Source: Gerris lacustris
Taxonomy: Eukaryota > Arthropoda > Insecta > Hemiptera > Gerridae
DNA length: 64,000 nucleotides
Direction: 5' to 3'
Assembly: GCA_951217055.1 (NCBI GenBank)
Contig: OX578286.1
Coordinates: 31,812,720 to 31,876,719 of the forward strand
In this document: in pieces, positions 45,677 to 56,895 of the stretch
Layout of the letters: each line of letters opens with the position of its first letter
How positions within the stretch are numbered: the first letter of the stretch is position 1
The notes under the pieces: generated by a model
The model's input: the letters and a program-made list of their open reading frames with translations, nothing else
Databases searched by the model: none
What the model was told of the DNA's origin: nothing
Position numbers and translations under genes: made by a program

Positions 45677-46320
45677 TTTTACTTTCTCACATAAAGAGAA
45701 AGTATTGTGATGGTGTGAAAATTCGATTTTTGAGATTTTAATAGATTTACACGATTTGAGGTCTTCTGAGTCTAAAAAAGTGGTTTTTAAAAAATGTGTG
45801 TCTATCGTCTGTGCAGACGCGTAAACTGCTGGGCCGATTTTTACGAAATTTGGCATACATGTTCAAAAAAAAATTAAGAATTAAATTCTAGCCCCAAATT
45901 ACGGGGTGCTACCTCCCAAATAAATAGGACCAATTGTGCCAATTACTGTGGCATGGTGCTTTCTCGCCGCCAATCGCGTAATTTAATGATGATCTGCTTC
46001 TATGCTATGACCCATTGTTCTTTTATTATATTTAGTTTTGGTCTTCTGAGTCTAAAAAAGTGGTTTTAAAAAAATGTGTGTCTATCGTCTGTGCAGACGC
46101 GTAAACTGCTGGGCCGATTTTTACGAAATTTGGCATACATGTTCAAAAAAAATTAAGAATTAAATTCTAGCCCCAAATTACGGGGTGCTACCTCCCAAAT
46201 AAATAGGACCAATTGTGCCAATTACTGTGGCATGGTGCTTTCTCGCCGCCAATCACGTAATTTAATGATGATCTGCTTCTATGCTATGACCCATTGTTCT
46301 TTTATTATATTTAGTTTTTC
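45677..46320 (+). mobile_element. Family K element with a 280-bp tandem duplication
   Basis: 5' hairpin ACTTTCTC-ACATAAA-GAGAAAGT, ATTGTGATGGTG, and a segment from GTCTTCTGAGTC to TATTTAGTTTT present twice (45761-46040 and 46041-46319), differing by about three bases. The duplicated block contains GTGTCTATCGTCTGTGCAGACGCG and CGATTTTTACGAAATTTGGC. A recent local duplication. Confidence 0.82.
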
Positions 46321-46489
46321 ATTTATTCCTGTCAAAATAGTTTTGTGTTTTTATATGAATTAAAAGTCTTAAGTTTAGCTAAATTTAATGAGAACAGAGG
46401 GTTGAAATTAACAAGGAATCATGAGTGGGCAATTTTAGACAAATTATCCAATATGTTTTTAAAAATAGGATGAGTAACGAAGTGGTTCA

Positions 46490-46650
46490 AGTCCGACGTT
46501 TCGTTTCTACTACTTGAAGCGTTGGCTCGAAGCAAAGGTTTATTTCTTGTCATGAGTTATATCTTGTGTTGGCTTCGAGTCAACATCACACCCATGAAGA
46601 TGCTTCCAGTAGTGGAAGCGAAACGTCAGACCTGAAACCCAAGTTATAGA
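46490..46650 (+). mobile_element. Hammerhead-like foldback C2
   Basis: TTTCGTTTCTACTACTTGAAGC at the left is inverted to GCTTCCAGTAGTGGAAGCGAAA at the right, with TGGCTCGAAG/CTTCGAGTCAACA inside. The hammerhead-like core is ATGAAGA (46594-46600), GCTTCC-AGTAGT-GGAAGC, GAAAC, GTC (46625-46627). The first core base is changed from C to A. Confidence 0.6.
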
Positions 46651-46810
46651 TTAAGAGGTAAGATGTGTAAAATGGCTGGAACTCTCTATCACGGGCCAAG
46701 TAAATTTGGCCTAAAATATGAACAGATTGCTAGGTTTGAACAAGTGGTTCGTCTTACCTGCGTATTACTAGTGCTAGAACCTTACTACTTCTACTAACTA
46801 GGGTTGGAAC

Positions 46811-47250
46811 ATCGATACCTTTATATCCATGTTTTCGAAACATCGACATCGATCAGACAAACATCGATTTTAGTCAAAACATCGAAAGAAAACATCGATT
46901 TTTTCGATACATTGACATCGAACAGACAAACATCGATGTTAGTCAAAACATCGAAAGAAAACATCGATGTTTTCGATACACCGACATCGAACAGACAAAC
47001 CTCAATGATAGTCTAAACATCAAAAGAAAACATTGATTTTTTCGATACATCGACATCGACCTCCTAATAACTTGACGAGAAAAAAATAAATAATTAAAAA
47101 AATCCAAAGATGTTGACAAAAAAAGTCGATTGCTTTCAAATCTCCCCCTGGTGACAGTAACAATAATAGGTAAATAAAAAAAAATCGATGTCGTCCGATA
47201 CATCGAAAGGTACATCAATGTTAAACAACAATTTTTTTCGGTCCGATACA
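46811..47250. repeat. About 69-bp array rich in ATCGAT
   Basis: Units like ACATCGACATCGAACAGACA followed by AACATCGATGTTAGTC and GAAAACATCGATTTTTTCGA, about four recognisable with decay to the right. ATCGAT/TCGATG motifs occur more than a dozen times. Confidence 0.88.
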
Positions 47251-47458
47251 TCAATGTTAATCTCAATTGTAAGCTATGTACAGCTGATGCAGCGAGGCAC
47301 TAACCCGTGCCATTCATAAACCCTTTGGCAGATCTAAGCCTTAAACAAGCTTTCGACGTCTACAGGCTGTTGAAGCCACAGATTATATGAGAAACCTAAT
47401 AGTGAAGAAAGGATTAGCTAAACTGGTAATATTACCTATTACCAGTTTATAGCTATAT

Positions 47459-47461
<3 letters not shown>
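47251..47461. other. Spacer
   Basis: Short unique sequence with a GGTAATATTACC palindrome at 47424. Confidence 0.35.

Positions 47462-47554
<93 letters not shown>
47462..47554. repeat. (TA)n microsatellite
   Basis: About 45 TA units. Confidence 0.98.
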
Positions 47555-47556
<2 letters not shown>

Positions 47557-48016
47557 GCTTAAGAGGGAGGGATTATTTGTTTGATAGTGTTTTCCACGTT
47601 GTCGGTAATGGAATGTTTCTCGCTAGAGGTGAAAAGCTTTTGACTCTACGTACATCCCTTGGGACGTAGATTGACGTGGCCCCCACGAGGCATAGTGCCG
47701 TCTCCGCCCCCATGCCCCCGAGACACCATACCACCTCCCCCAACTCTTCCCTGGGTAATAAAAAGTGAAAACAATTTAGAAGATAGAGGGTTACTCTTGG
47801 GTATAGCCTCGTGCTTGTTTTTTAACCCATGTTGCTTATTTCTCTCACCAGAGGGCACCTCTGTAACTCTTTCTATTCATGACCTGTTAAAAGCCATGAA
47901 ATCATGCTTTACGAGCCTACCTGTAACACATTTGTTGTATTGCTTATATGTCACATTAAATTGTATGTAACAAATGATAAAGGTCTGAAGAAATACTTAA
48001 AAATGTCTTCTTTTTT
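47555..48016. other. Moderately GC-rich spacer, no gene called
   Basis: A CCCC-rich stretch (47680-47750) gives frames on both strands (70 and 103 codons) with proline/glycine bias and no recognised domain. They overlap head to head and neither is convincing. Confidence 0.35.
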
Positions 48017-48745
48017 AGGGTCCGTAGGCAAAAACAAGGACCCTTATATTTTCCTGCGTGTGTCTGTCCGTCCGTCCGGTCGCCTACTCTCATGGCTACA
48101 CCTTTCGTCCGATCACTTTGAAATTTGGCATGTATGTGTCTTGTATCTACCCACATATTTTAAAAATATAGCGACTTAAAAGAAATATTTTTCAAAAATA
48201 TTTGGTTAAAAAAACTTAAGGGTTAACATTTTTTTATTTTTTTTCGACCCCGTGAGGGGTATCATATGAAAGGGTACGTCAAGCTGATTACAAAAATATA
48301 TAATACTTTGGTTATAACTTTGATAGGGCGAACGTAGGCAAGTTTGAAGTGGGTGTGAAACGTGTCCCCCCCCCCCCTTCTATCTCGCTTATGTGAAGTG
48401 CAAAAAATCTGAAAAAAGTCCTGAACATTCTTCGTCCAAAAGTAAAGATACCACTTTTGGGAAATTTCGAAAAAAATAATATTTTATTTTTTATTGACAA
48501 AATACGTTTTTTTATAACTATGATCTTTTCGTTGTATTTATATGGTTGTAGTCCAGTTCAGTGGCAAAAAAATACTTTATCAGAAGTTTGTTTATGTGTT
48601 TTGAGAATATCAGACCCATAGGATAGTTCAAGGTAAGGTTTTTATTATTTTAAAAAATACCATTAATAGGGTACTACTTAAACTATACGCAGGGTTGCCT
48701 ACGGACCCTTTCTGTGTGCTGACTAGCACACACTTGACCTGTTTA
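48017..48745 (+). mobile_element. Family A Helentron-like element, copy A6 (complete)
   Basis: 5' AGGGTCCGTAGGC with GGACCCT inner arm, following TTTTTT. Full body. 3' GCCTACGGACCC then TTTCTG, intact hairpin TGTGTGCT-GACT-AGCACACA, and tail CTTGACCTGTTTAT. About 729 bases. Confidence 0.9.
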
Positions 48746-48819
48746 TTTATTATAGCTGTGTTGATTTATTTATGAGTGTCAGTAGAGTTATTTCTAAGTA
48801 CGTCAAATCAGTATTTTAA

Positions 48820-49330
48820 TTAAAGTATTGTGATGGCTCGAAAATTTGATTTTCATGGATTTATACATTTAGTGGTCATTTGAGTTCAAATAAAGTGGTG
48901 AAAAAAATGTCTGTCGGTTGTGTGTGTCTGTTGTCTGTCGCCTGCGCTGACGCGAGGAGCTTCAGATATTCTTCAGAGATTCTTCATTACCACCTGGTTT
49001 ACATGTGAAAATAAGTCGAAAATGCAGAGTAATTTCTTTTCGGTTTCGGCTTAGTTTAGCCGCAATTTTATATTTCTTTGGAAAAAAATTATATTTCAGA
49101 GATCCTTCAAGATATTTTTATGAAATTTGTCAGGTCCTTACTAACTCCGATATCTAAAATTTCCAAAAATATTAGTTTACAAATTTATTAAATTTCAAAA
49201 TGGCAGCCATTTAAAATTTTAAAAGTCAGATTCCATGAAAAGTAGTCGGTAAGAATAAAATTTGCATAAGAATGCAAGATATTTTTAATCCAAATCTAAC
49301 GATACGTTATTTATTGAAATCGATTCATAA
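48820..49330 (+). mobile_element. Family K relic and related sequence
   Basis: AAGTATTGTGATGGCTCGAAAATTTGATTTT, TCTGTCGGTTGTGTGTGTCTG and GACGCGAGGAGCTTCAG give K order without the first hairpin arm. From 49080 on, TTTTTATGAAATTTGTCAGG and AAAATGGCAGCCATTT suggest another diverged relic. Confidence 0.45.
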
Positions 49331-49693
49331 ATAAATAAATTACGATTATTTTAATTTTCACGTTGTTTAATAAATAATAAGAATTTTCTTTTTAAAAAAT
49401 CATCTTAACTATTTACATTCCATTTTAAGTTTTATTCATTATCACCTTTAATTTTGTTTGTGGGGAGGTTTGCTTTATCAGCAAATTTAAACGTAATGTT
49501 GAGTTACATTGAGAACATTAAAATAATCCTCATATCTTTGTTTATGAACCGATTTCAATAAATAAGATATTGCTAGATTTGCATTAAAAAGATCTAAAAC
49601 TTTTTTTCTTATGCAAATATTCAACTGCAAATAATTCTACGCACCAAGTTATTTTCACATGTAGAACTCTGTGACTCCTTGAACTTGCGACAC
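49331..49693. other. AT-rich spacer
   Basis: Nothing recognised. Confidence 0.35.
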
Positions 49694-50007
<314 letters not shown>

Positions 50008-50582
50008 CTTTCTACTAATATTATAGTAGAACTCTCAGTGTTGGCTACAAGTAATAAATATCTGTCAATATTATCTACGTGAGTATTTTTCTTGTTTAGG
50101 TTTAGTAGGGTTGTTAGTATTTCCATTTGACTCTTTGTCAATAACAGGGTTGGTTTACGTTTGGTAGAATCCCACTGCTGATTCCTGCGGTGTCTGTCAG
50201 CTTATCAAAAGGTCCCCCCCCCCCCTTTAATCACGAGTTTCTCCACCGAACTCGACCAGCTCGACATACAAAAACACCTCTTGTTTATTTTTCCACTGTT
50301 AGCTTCAATGAATTTTCTAAAACCCCTCCCTTTTAGATTTCCTCTTAATTGCCTGTTTAAACTGTTTTTAAGGGGGGGGGGTTAAAACCTGGTTTATTTA
50401 CCTGCAAAGTAGTTACAATTCTGAAGTGTTAAAACGGCTTTTTCAATTCATCAATTGCAGCGACGATAAAAAAAAAAAAGAAGGAAAATCGGTCCGATAC
50501 AACTCAGACAAACTTTCTCATATACGAATTCATAATTACTTAGCCCAGTATTTTCCGTCTATTAGTTTTCGTTGGTACATTT
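50008..50582. other. Spacer without recognised gene
   Basis: A C run at 50215-50225 and a G run at 50371-50380. No supported feature. Confidence 0.35.
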
Positions 50583-50768
50583 TATTATTATTGAACATGT
50601 TATCAAAATTAATCATAAAAATAACTTCTCTTCGGCGGGAAATCGAACACAGTCTCTCTCCGTCCGCGTTTAAATCTATTTTCTCATTAACTAGATTTTT
50701 CACGGGGAAACAGCTTATATCGTTAGATTTGTTTTGAAACGGACTACATTTAAGAATTTTTTAATCAA
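50583..50768 (-). mobile_element. Family P repeat, copy P2
   Basis: Reverse complement of P1: TGTAGTCCGTTTC, GAAAAATCTAGTTAATGAG, ACGCGGACGGAG, GTGTTCGATTTCCCG (decayed B-box) and TTATTTTTATGATTAATTTT. Confidence 0.55.
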
Positions 50769-50869
50769 CATCGTCTGAACCGTTTTCGAGAAATATTTAT
50801 TTTTTTATAAATATTATTTTTTTATCACTTTTTTCAGAGTTTTTGAGGGCTAGCACACCCAAATTTGAA

Positions 50870-51121
50870 GCTAAAATTTTTCATTTCTCGATTTCACCTC
50901 GGGGTATGATTTTTCTGCACATGTATGCCAAATTTCGTCAAAATCGGCCCAGTAGTTTAGGCTCCAGGCGTCAGCACAGACAGACGAGAAACAGACATTT
51001 AAAAAAAAAAAAAAAAAACTTTTTTAGACTCAGGGGACCTCAAAAAATGTAAATCCATCAAAATATTATAATTTAATTTTTCGCGCCATCACCATACTTT
51101 CTTTTTATATGAGAAAGTAAA
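50870..51121 (-). mobile_element. Family K element, minus strand
   Basis: 5' end at right: ACTTTCTC-ATATAAAAA-GAAAGT, ATGGTGATGGCGCG, TTTGATGGATTTACAT, GAGGTCCCCTGAGTC, then GTCTGTCTGTGCTGACGCC and CGATTTTGACGAAATTTGGC. The 3' end is not resolved. Confidence 0.65.
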
Positions 51122-51172
51122 AACAAACAGCATATAATTTTAAATTATATAAATGACCTTTGTATTGCATTT

Positions 51173-51241
51173 GCAGCCATGTGGTAGCAATTGCGTTTTA
51201 AATGCGTGAGGTCAGGAGTTCGAATACGGTTGGCTGTACAA
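51173..51241 (+). ncRNA. tRNA-like locus (pseudo-tRNA or SINE head)
   Basis: GCAGCCA (51173-51179) pairs with TGGCTGT over 7 positions (one G-U), as an acceptor stem. GAGTTCGAATACGG holds a B-box-like GTTCGAATnC. A GTGGTAGC D-arm piece and a TTTTAAA loop (anticodon TTA, which would read stop UAA) are visible. D- and T-stems pair poorly, so a tRNA-derived relic is likelier than a working suppressor tRNA. Confidence 0.35.
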
Positions 51242-51474
51242 ACATTTTTATTAAAATAAAGCCCTACTTTGTGAATTTTAATTCGATTAACACTTTCAGG
51301 ATAATATTTCCCACACACTTCCCAAATAATTCCTACTTTTTGTTTGTCAACTAGAAGATAATTCCTCTTTTGCAGATAAACCCCCTAATACTGCCCTTCC
51401 ACTGTCCTTACCACACACGGTCCTCGTAACCTAACGTATACAAAAATTTATTTTTGAAAAATTATTGGTACACT
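51242..51474. other. Spacer
   Basis: Nothing recognised. Confidence 0.35.
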
Positions 51475-52530
51475 GACAACACATCTTGCAAAACTAAAGT
51501 CCGATTTTAATGAAATTTGAATGGTAGGTCATACTTAGCTCACTGTTGGTCCCAAATAAGTTTCAACCTTCAGCTCTAATTTGTTTCTCTTCCAAATGCA
51601 CTCAAACATGAATTTATTTACACCTATAGTTTCAAAAGTACTTATCTTATGCTAAATTGATACTTTAATTCATGTAAAAATCAAAACAATTTTTACATTA
51701 TAAAAATTGGTAAGGCGTGAAGTCTCACGTAAAAAGGGTTTCGTTGGTATTGTGAACACAAAATTAGAAGGGGGGGGGGGGGAGAAAAGTTTTTTTGACA
51801 AAATGGCGCGCAAAATTAAATGTAACCACAAGTTTTATACATTTTTGTAATCTACTCTTCAATAACTTTCATTTGATACCCCACTCAAAATTTAAAAAAA
51901 ATATTTTTTCTCGAGTGACATGAATTATCCGCCATCTTGGATTTCCAGTTGATCAGATCAGATTGCTAATCTAATTTTTTCTATGGCCCAGCAGACCACA
52001 CATTTTTCATATTTTTAGTAACAGCGGAAATACGATTTTGGGGGGGGGGACACGAAAAATGTCGGTGTTTTTTGACAAAATGGCGCCGAAAATTAAACAC
52101 TATCCCTAAGTGGTATATATATTTGTAATCTACTCATCAATACCTTTCATATGATACCCCACTCAAAATTTTTAAAAAATCTTTTTTTCGCGCGTCGTGA
52201 ATTATTCGCCATTTTGAATTTGAAAGGGCTGATAATTTTGAGTTCGCTATATTTTTCCTATGTGCGCGTCAAAACGATCTTTTATACTGGAAAGTTTCAC
52301 GTTTTTACTCTTTTGGTTCAAAAGTTATTGGAACCGTACAGAGTGACAGACAGACACAGGAACGAAACTATAAGGGTTTCTTTTTTTTGGTTTTACCAAC
52401 GAAACCCTAAAAAAGGGGGAAAACAAATAAATAAATTAGTTAATAATGGCTTGTAAAAGGATAAAATCAATAAAGTACGTCATAGGATGCGAGGAATCTA
52501 TGTGCCACACCAAGTGACATTGTATTTTTT
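51475..52530 (+). mobile_element. Family B copy B9, split by element N
   Basis: The left part (51475-51710) is AGTCCGATTTTAATGAAATT through CAAAACAATTTTTACATTATAAAAA. The right part (52409-52530) is AAGGGGGAAAACAAATAAAT to GCGAGGAATCTATGTGCC and the terminal region. In B1 and B6 these are contiguous, so the 700 bases between are an insertion. Confidence 0.82.
51711..52408 (-). mobile_element. Family N Helentron-like element (complete), inside B9
   Basis: Minus strand: 5' AGGGTTTCGTTGGTA (52408-52394), closing with GAAACCCT as a hairpin. The body has a duplicated block (GACAAAATGGCGC, CTCATCAATAC/CTCTTCAATAAC, TTTCATATGATACCCCACTC). The subterminal arm TACCAACGAAACCCT (51735-51749 on plus) is a perfect 15-base match. 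Then hairpin CGTGA-GACT-TCACG (51716-51729) and tail GCCTTA. The tail is shared with family M. Confidence 0.88.
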
Positions 52531-52535
52531 ATACT

Positions 52536-52735
52536 GTTAGTATGTATATTGACAGTATACTGTTTATATTATTGACAATTTTCTGATTATATTATTGGCT
52601 ATACTGATTATAAATATATACAATTTACTGATTATATTATTGACATATACTGATTATAAATATAGACAATATAATGATGATATTATTATGATATGATGAT
52701 TATATTATTTACAATATACTGATTAATTGAACTAA
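52536..52735. repeat. Degenerate AT-rich tandem repeat
   Basis: Four or five imperfect copies of ATACTGATTATATTATTGAC and relatives. Confidence 0.7.
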
Positions 52736-53261
52736 TAGAGGTTGTTGTTACTACCTTCAATTTATTATTCTTTTAAAGGTAACATTGAAGCAATTCCAAA
52801 CCAAATTTTAATGAGTGAATTTACTTCGATTAATAACAAGGAGGAATTTCTTCAATAAAAGTGTATTTTCCTCGTTGAGTCATATTCCCTCTTATTTCAA
52901 AAAATCAGATCAAAGTCAAAGGAGGAAAGAAATGCTTTTACGCGTTAAAAAAGAGAACGAATTTAATTCCTAAAAGCATTTAAAAGGAAACTTTTTGTCA
53001 AGACTGTGGGATTTCTCGAGTTGGAATTGTCCTGTATCCTATAAAGAAGGAGCCATCTAAAGGGGTGTTTCAAGTTTTACCCCAGATTTATTTTACCCCA
53101 ATTTATTATTCTCTTTGACAGGATTGAGGAAATTTTGTTTTTGTCAAATCCTCAACCTTTAGGAATCTGTCTCTCTCGTTATTCCACCTAAAAATCATTC
53201 ATTAAAATTTCAACCAACATTTTCTCCCCCTTCCTAATTTACGAAAAATAATAATACTTTT
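52736..53261. other. Spacer without recognised features
   Basis: No frame or repeat partner seen. Confidence 0.35.
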
Positions 53262-53725
53262 GCTTTCGAGCTTACCGAAGGTGACAGGGAAGCTACGTGA
53301 TCGGCTTGAAGAACAACAAATTTTAATGTCCCGATTTAAAAAAATTCGATGACAGAAATTCGTTTCACTCATCAGGGAACATTTGTGGTTCCGAGTCTGT
53401 CCATCGGTCTCTGTCGGTCTGTCATTCAATTTTAGCGAACCAACAAATTTTAAAAATTACTCGTCTGATTTTAATGAAATTTGGATGGTTGGTCATAATT
53501 AGCCCATTGTTGCTCCCATATAGGTGTCATCCTTCTGCGCCCATTTGTTCCTCTTTCATATGCACACAAACGTACATATATTTACCCCTATATCTTCAAA
53601 GTATTCATCTGATTTTTATGAAATTTGGATCGTTTGTCAAAAATAGCCATCAGATAGCCCCTGATTAATTTCAACCGTCTGTGCTCTCTAAATTTTGCTA
53701 AATTGATACTTTAATTCATGTAAAT
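53262..53725 (+). mobile_element. Family B element, copy B10 (3' part missing)
   Basis: 5' GCTTTCGAGCTTACCGAAGG with decayed CGGAAGC arm, all early and middle blocks, ending at TTAATTCATGTAAATAAAT. It meets B11 tail to tail at this point, so the two copies form a large inverted pair. Confidence 0.78.
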
Positions 53726-53728
53726 AAA

Positions 53729-55524
53729 TTATTAATTTAGCAAAATTAAAGGACGCAGGTGGTTGACTTAATCTGGGGCTAACTGACATCTACTACTTTC
53801 AGCAAACCATCCAAACTTCTTACTACTTAGATCACTACCTTTGAAGGTATAGGTGTAAATACATATATGTAGTGCGCATGTGGAAGAGAAACAATAGGCG
53901 TGGAAGGATGAAACTTATATAGGACAAACGATGGGCTAATTATGACCTACCATACAAATTTTAATAAAATCGGACTTGTGTTTTTTACTTCCATGAAAAT
54001 GGAAGTATGGTGATACCCTCCAAAACGTGATTCCGAGATCTCTGTGAAGGAGGGGTCTTACGGACCCGGGGGTATCATTGAAATCCGTTTCATATACATG
54101 TATGTCTGTGCGTACGTATGTATGTACGTACGTACGTACGTTCGTTCGGAACTTAAAACCTTTATAACATCGCTTCAAGACATCGTATTGAGATGCGGTT
54201 TTCGGCATTTTTTAGAACTTTGGACGGAAAAACTGATGGCGCAAACCCGAACATCGTAGCTTACGACGTTTCGGAGTTACAGTCACTTAAGCACGAAATC
54301 GGTCTGTCGACGATAACTTTAGTAGGCTTTATTTGATTTCAATTTCCTTTGGGGTATATATGTGTCCTATATGGTAGATTGTACCTATACTTTTTGAGCA
54401 AAATCGGACAAGCGGTTTGGGAGATATTGGTATTTTAGTGTTTTTTTAAAGGTTTTTTCGGAACCAAATTGCGGCTAAACTGAAAGTCGTATCGAAAAGC
54501 GGATAACACCAGTTTAACCAATTTTAAATAATCTACAACTTTTGTCATATGACTTTTTGTCGTAGGACCATCCCTTCTACCTTAAATAGTCATTTTTGTT
54601 AAATTTTCGACTTTGAGCTCTTATATTATTCGAAATAATTGACCGATTTATTTCGGAACCAAATTGCGGCTAAACTGTAAGTCGTATCGAAAAGCGGATA
54701 ACACCAGCGATAACTGATTTTAAAAGATCTACAACTTTGGTCCTATGACTTTTTGTCGTAGGACCATCCCTTCTACCTTAAATAGAGACATGTTTTTCAG
54801 TTTTTTGTTAAATTTTCGACTTTGAGCTCTAATATCGTGTGCAATAATTGACCGATTTAATTTCTGATTGGGGTGCTTAAACCGCACATTAATGCCCTTT
54901 GAAACGAGTATTTATTATTGTAATTATTTGTAGTACTTATAAAGAAGAATCGAAATTTAAAAGTAAAAATATACCGTCTTATTTACTTTGTAAACAATCA
55001 TTTTTATCGGCTGATTTTAAATTCTTTTTGTTATAAAGGATAAAGATTAATAAATTTGTTTTGTTTTCGCAACTCTAGATGTAAACAAACCTCCTCTCTC
55101 TCTAATCTTTTTACATACTACCGACATTTATTAAGGTAACATTTTATTTTTATGTTAACTATATATTTAATTGTGTTTATTATCTTTATTATTTTTGTTT
55201 AATTTTGGATTTTGTTGCAAAACTATAATCAATATTAGCTGTTTGTACGATGTAGTTAATACTGAGTTCTCTCTTGCTCACGTATTGACCCACAACATTT
55301 CATGGAAGTCATGTGTGGGATTTCCACACCGGTACTTAAGATATGTAGACTCACAAAAATTGAGTGACAGACCGACAGACAGACAGATAGACCAACCGAT
55401 CCGACTCGGAACCAAATATGTTCCTTATGTTTGAAACAAATTATTTTGGCATTTTTGAAATCGAAGACATAAAATATATTTGTTTAGCGATGACATAACT
55501 TCTGTTATCGGCTCGGAAGCAAAA
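53729..55524 (-). mobile_element. Family B copy B11, split by element L
   Basis: The inner part 53729-53986 (GCAGGTGGTTGA, GGAAGAGAAACAAT, AATAAAATCGGACTTGTG) and outer part 55335-55524 (AAGATATGTAGACTCACAAAAATTGAGTGACAG through GACATAACTTC-TGTTATCG-GCTCGGAAGC) are adjacent in other B copies. L occupies the gap. Confidence 0.85.
53987..55334 (+). mobile_element. Family L Helentron-like element (complete, 1.35 kb), inside B11
   Basis: 5' ACTTCCAT-GAAA-ATGGAAGT hairpin after TTTTTT. A (GTAC)n microsatellite lies at 54112-54150, a GAAATTTGG-like core is absent, and a block of about 190 bases is duplicated at 54459-54649 and 54650-54858 (GGAACCAAATTGCGGCTAAA; TTTTTGTCGTAGGACCATCC). The 3' side has CATTTCATGGAAGT (55296-55309), inverse of the 5' end, hairpin GTGTGG-GATTT-CCACAC (55313-55329), and a short tail. 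No transposase; the 71-codon frame at 54044 is not convincing. Confidence 0.9.
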
Positions 55525-56636
55525 TTGTAATAATAATAATAAATAAAATAATAAGAAAATTTTACTTAGAGATTTGAAGTTACTTTATATCTATTACAAA
55601 TTCAATTAAATTAAAGCTTTCAATCAATACCCAACTAGAAAGCACGGATAGTTTCCAATTGTTGAAATACTTAACAAAAAAATAAAATAAATCTTACCTC
55701 AATTACAATAATACTTTATATAAATCAAGCTCTAATCTTTTAAAATAAAAAGACAATAACACAAAATGTATTTTAATAAATAATACAAATGCTGAATCTT
55801 TTCAAAATTACTTTTTGAAAAAAAAATAAAAAATAAAAAAAATTATCAGCTACATTTTTTTTTTTTTTTTATCCTCCTTAAGAAGATTTTTTTTTAATAA
55901 TAAAAAAAGGAGAGGGTAATTCGATTATTTAAACTCTCCTTTTTCTCATCCTGTCAAAATGAAACTAGGAATAAAAAAAGGAGAGAAAATTCATTGTCGT
56001 TTTAAGGAAAGGAGAGCACTGAGCCGCAGTTTGAATCTCATTCACTTCCTTTCACAAATTAATACTTCAAAGTGATTTTAAAAACCTATAGTTCTTCTTT
56101 GTTTTGTTTTGTTTCGTTCTGAAAGAGATCGATTTTTTTGTCGATTCGTTCTTTTACTTTAGAAACGAGCCCTTTTTTCTAGTGAGGCAAGGAATTGTTA
56201 TGCCTTGTTGATGCATTTTAAAAGGGTTAGTAAGTGAAAAGGGTGTTAATTGTCAATTTATTATTTACCAAATGGTCTTTTAACAAGTCATTCGCCCTTT
56301 TTTCTAGTAATTAATTGAACTTCTCGGTTTTCCCTACGGACTCTTAAATTTCTGTTTTATTTATAAATTAAGTGCCTAATGATCACGACATTTACAATTT
56401 ATAGTTATATTCTATACTTAAAAGTATAAATTATATAAGTTACGTTATATAGTTTTTTTTTTTTTTTCAATACTTATGATATTGCCTGATAATCAACATA
56501 AGTTGTAACAAATTGTTTAAAAAAAAATATATATAAAATAAAGTCTAACAAAATAAAGGACTTGAGGTTAGTAAAAATCGAATTATTTTGAAAAGTAATT
56601 TGAATTTTAGATGTTTTAGTTATAACTTTATTAATG
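55525..56636. other. AT-rich spacer, no gene
   Basis: AAAAAAGGAGAG occurs near 55905 and 55973 with an inverted CTCTCCTTTTT at 55935. Otherwise no structure. Confidence 0.4.
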
Positions 56637-56895
56637 TAATAGTACATTACGCGTCTAGTGCGGAAAGTAGCATTTTGCATGCAAGTGTGGAGTTTGCACC
56701 CGAGTGGCAGCGAGGGTAGTAAAACCACACGAGCAAAGCAAACTGCCGTTTTCGCACGAGTTGCGTACCGTACTTTATCTACGATTGAATAATATATACA
56801 GAAAAAAAATTAAACTTCCTGTATGTAAGTTCGTATTTCTCTTTCGATAAAGATGACATTAATTCACTAGTTGTATTTTGTGCCGTTCTATTCTT
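56637..56895 (-). mobile_element. Element I2, second copy of the Crypton-like deleted element
   Basis: On the minus strand: GGCACAAAATACAACTAGTG, then ATG at 56859 with a 26-codon frame (MSSLSKEKYELTYRKF first) ending TAG at 56781-56779. Then comes the CG-rich 3' region and terminus CGCGTAATGTACTATTA, identical in end point to I1. The codons upstream of the ATG remain open. The 5' half is missing at the 59-bp array. Confidence 0.65.

Noticed and set aside
47646..47970. Overlapping opposite frames of 70 and 103 codons in a GC-richer patch
   Set aside because: Mutually exclusive, low-complexity Pro/Gly content from C runs, no domain.
54044..54259. 71-codon frame inside element L as a possible transposon protein
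   Set aside because: Contains a Tyr-Val-Arg stretch from the (GTAC)n microsatellite and no Rep or helicase motif.
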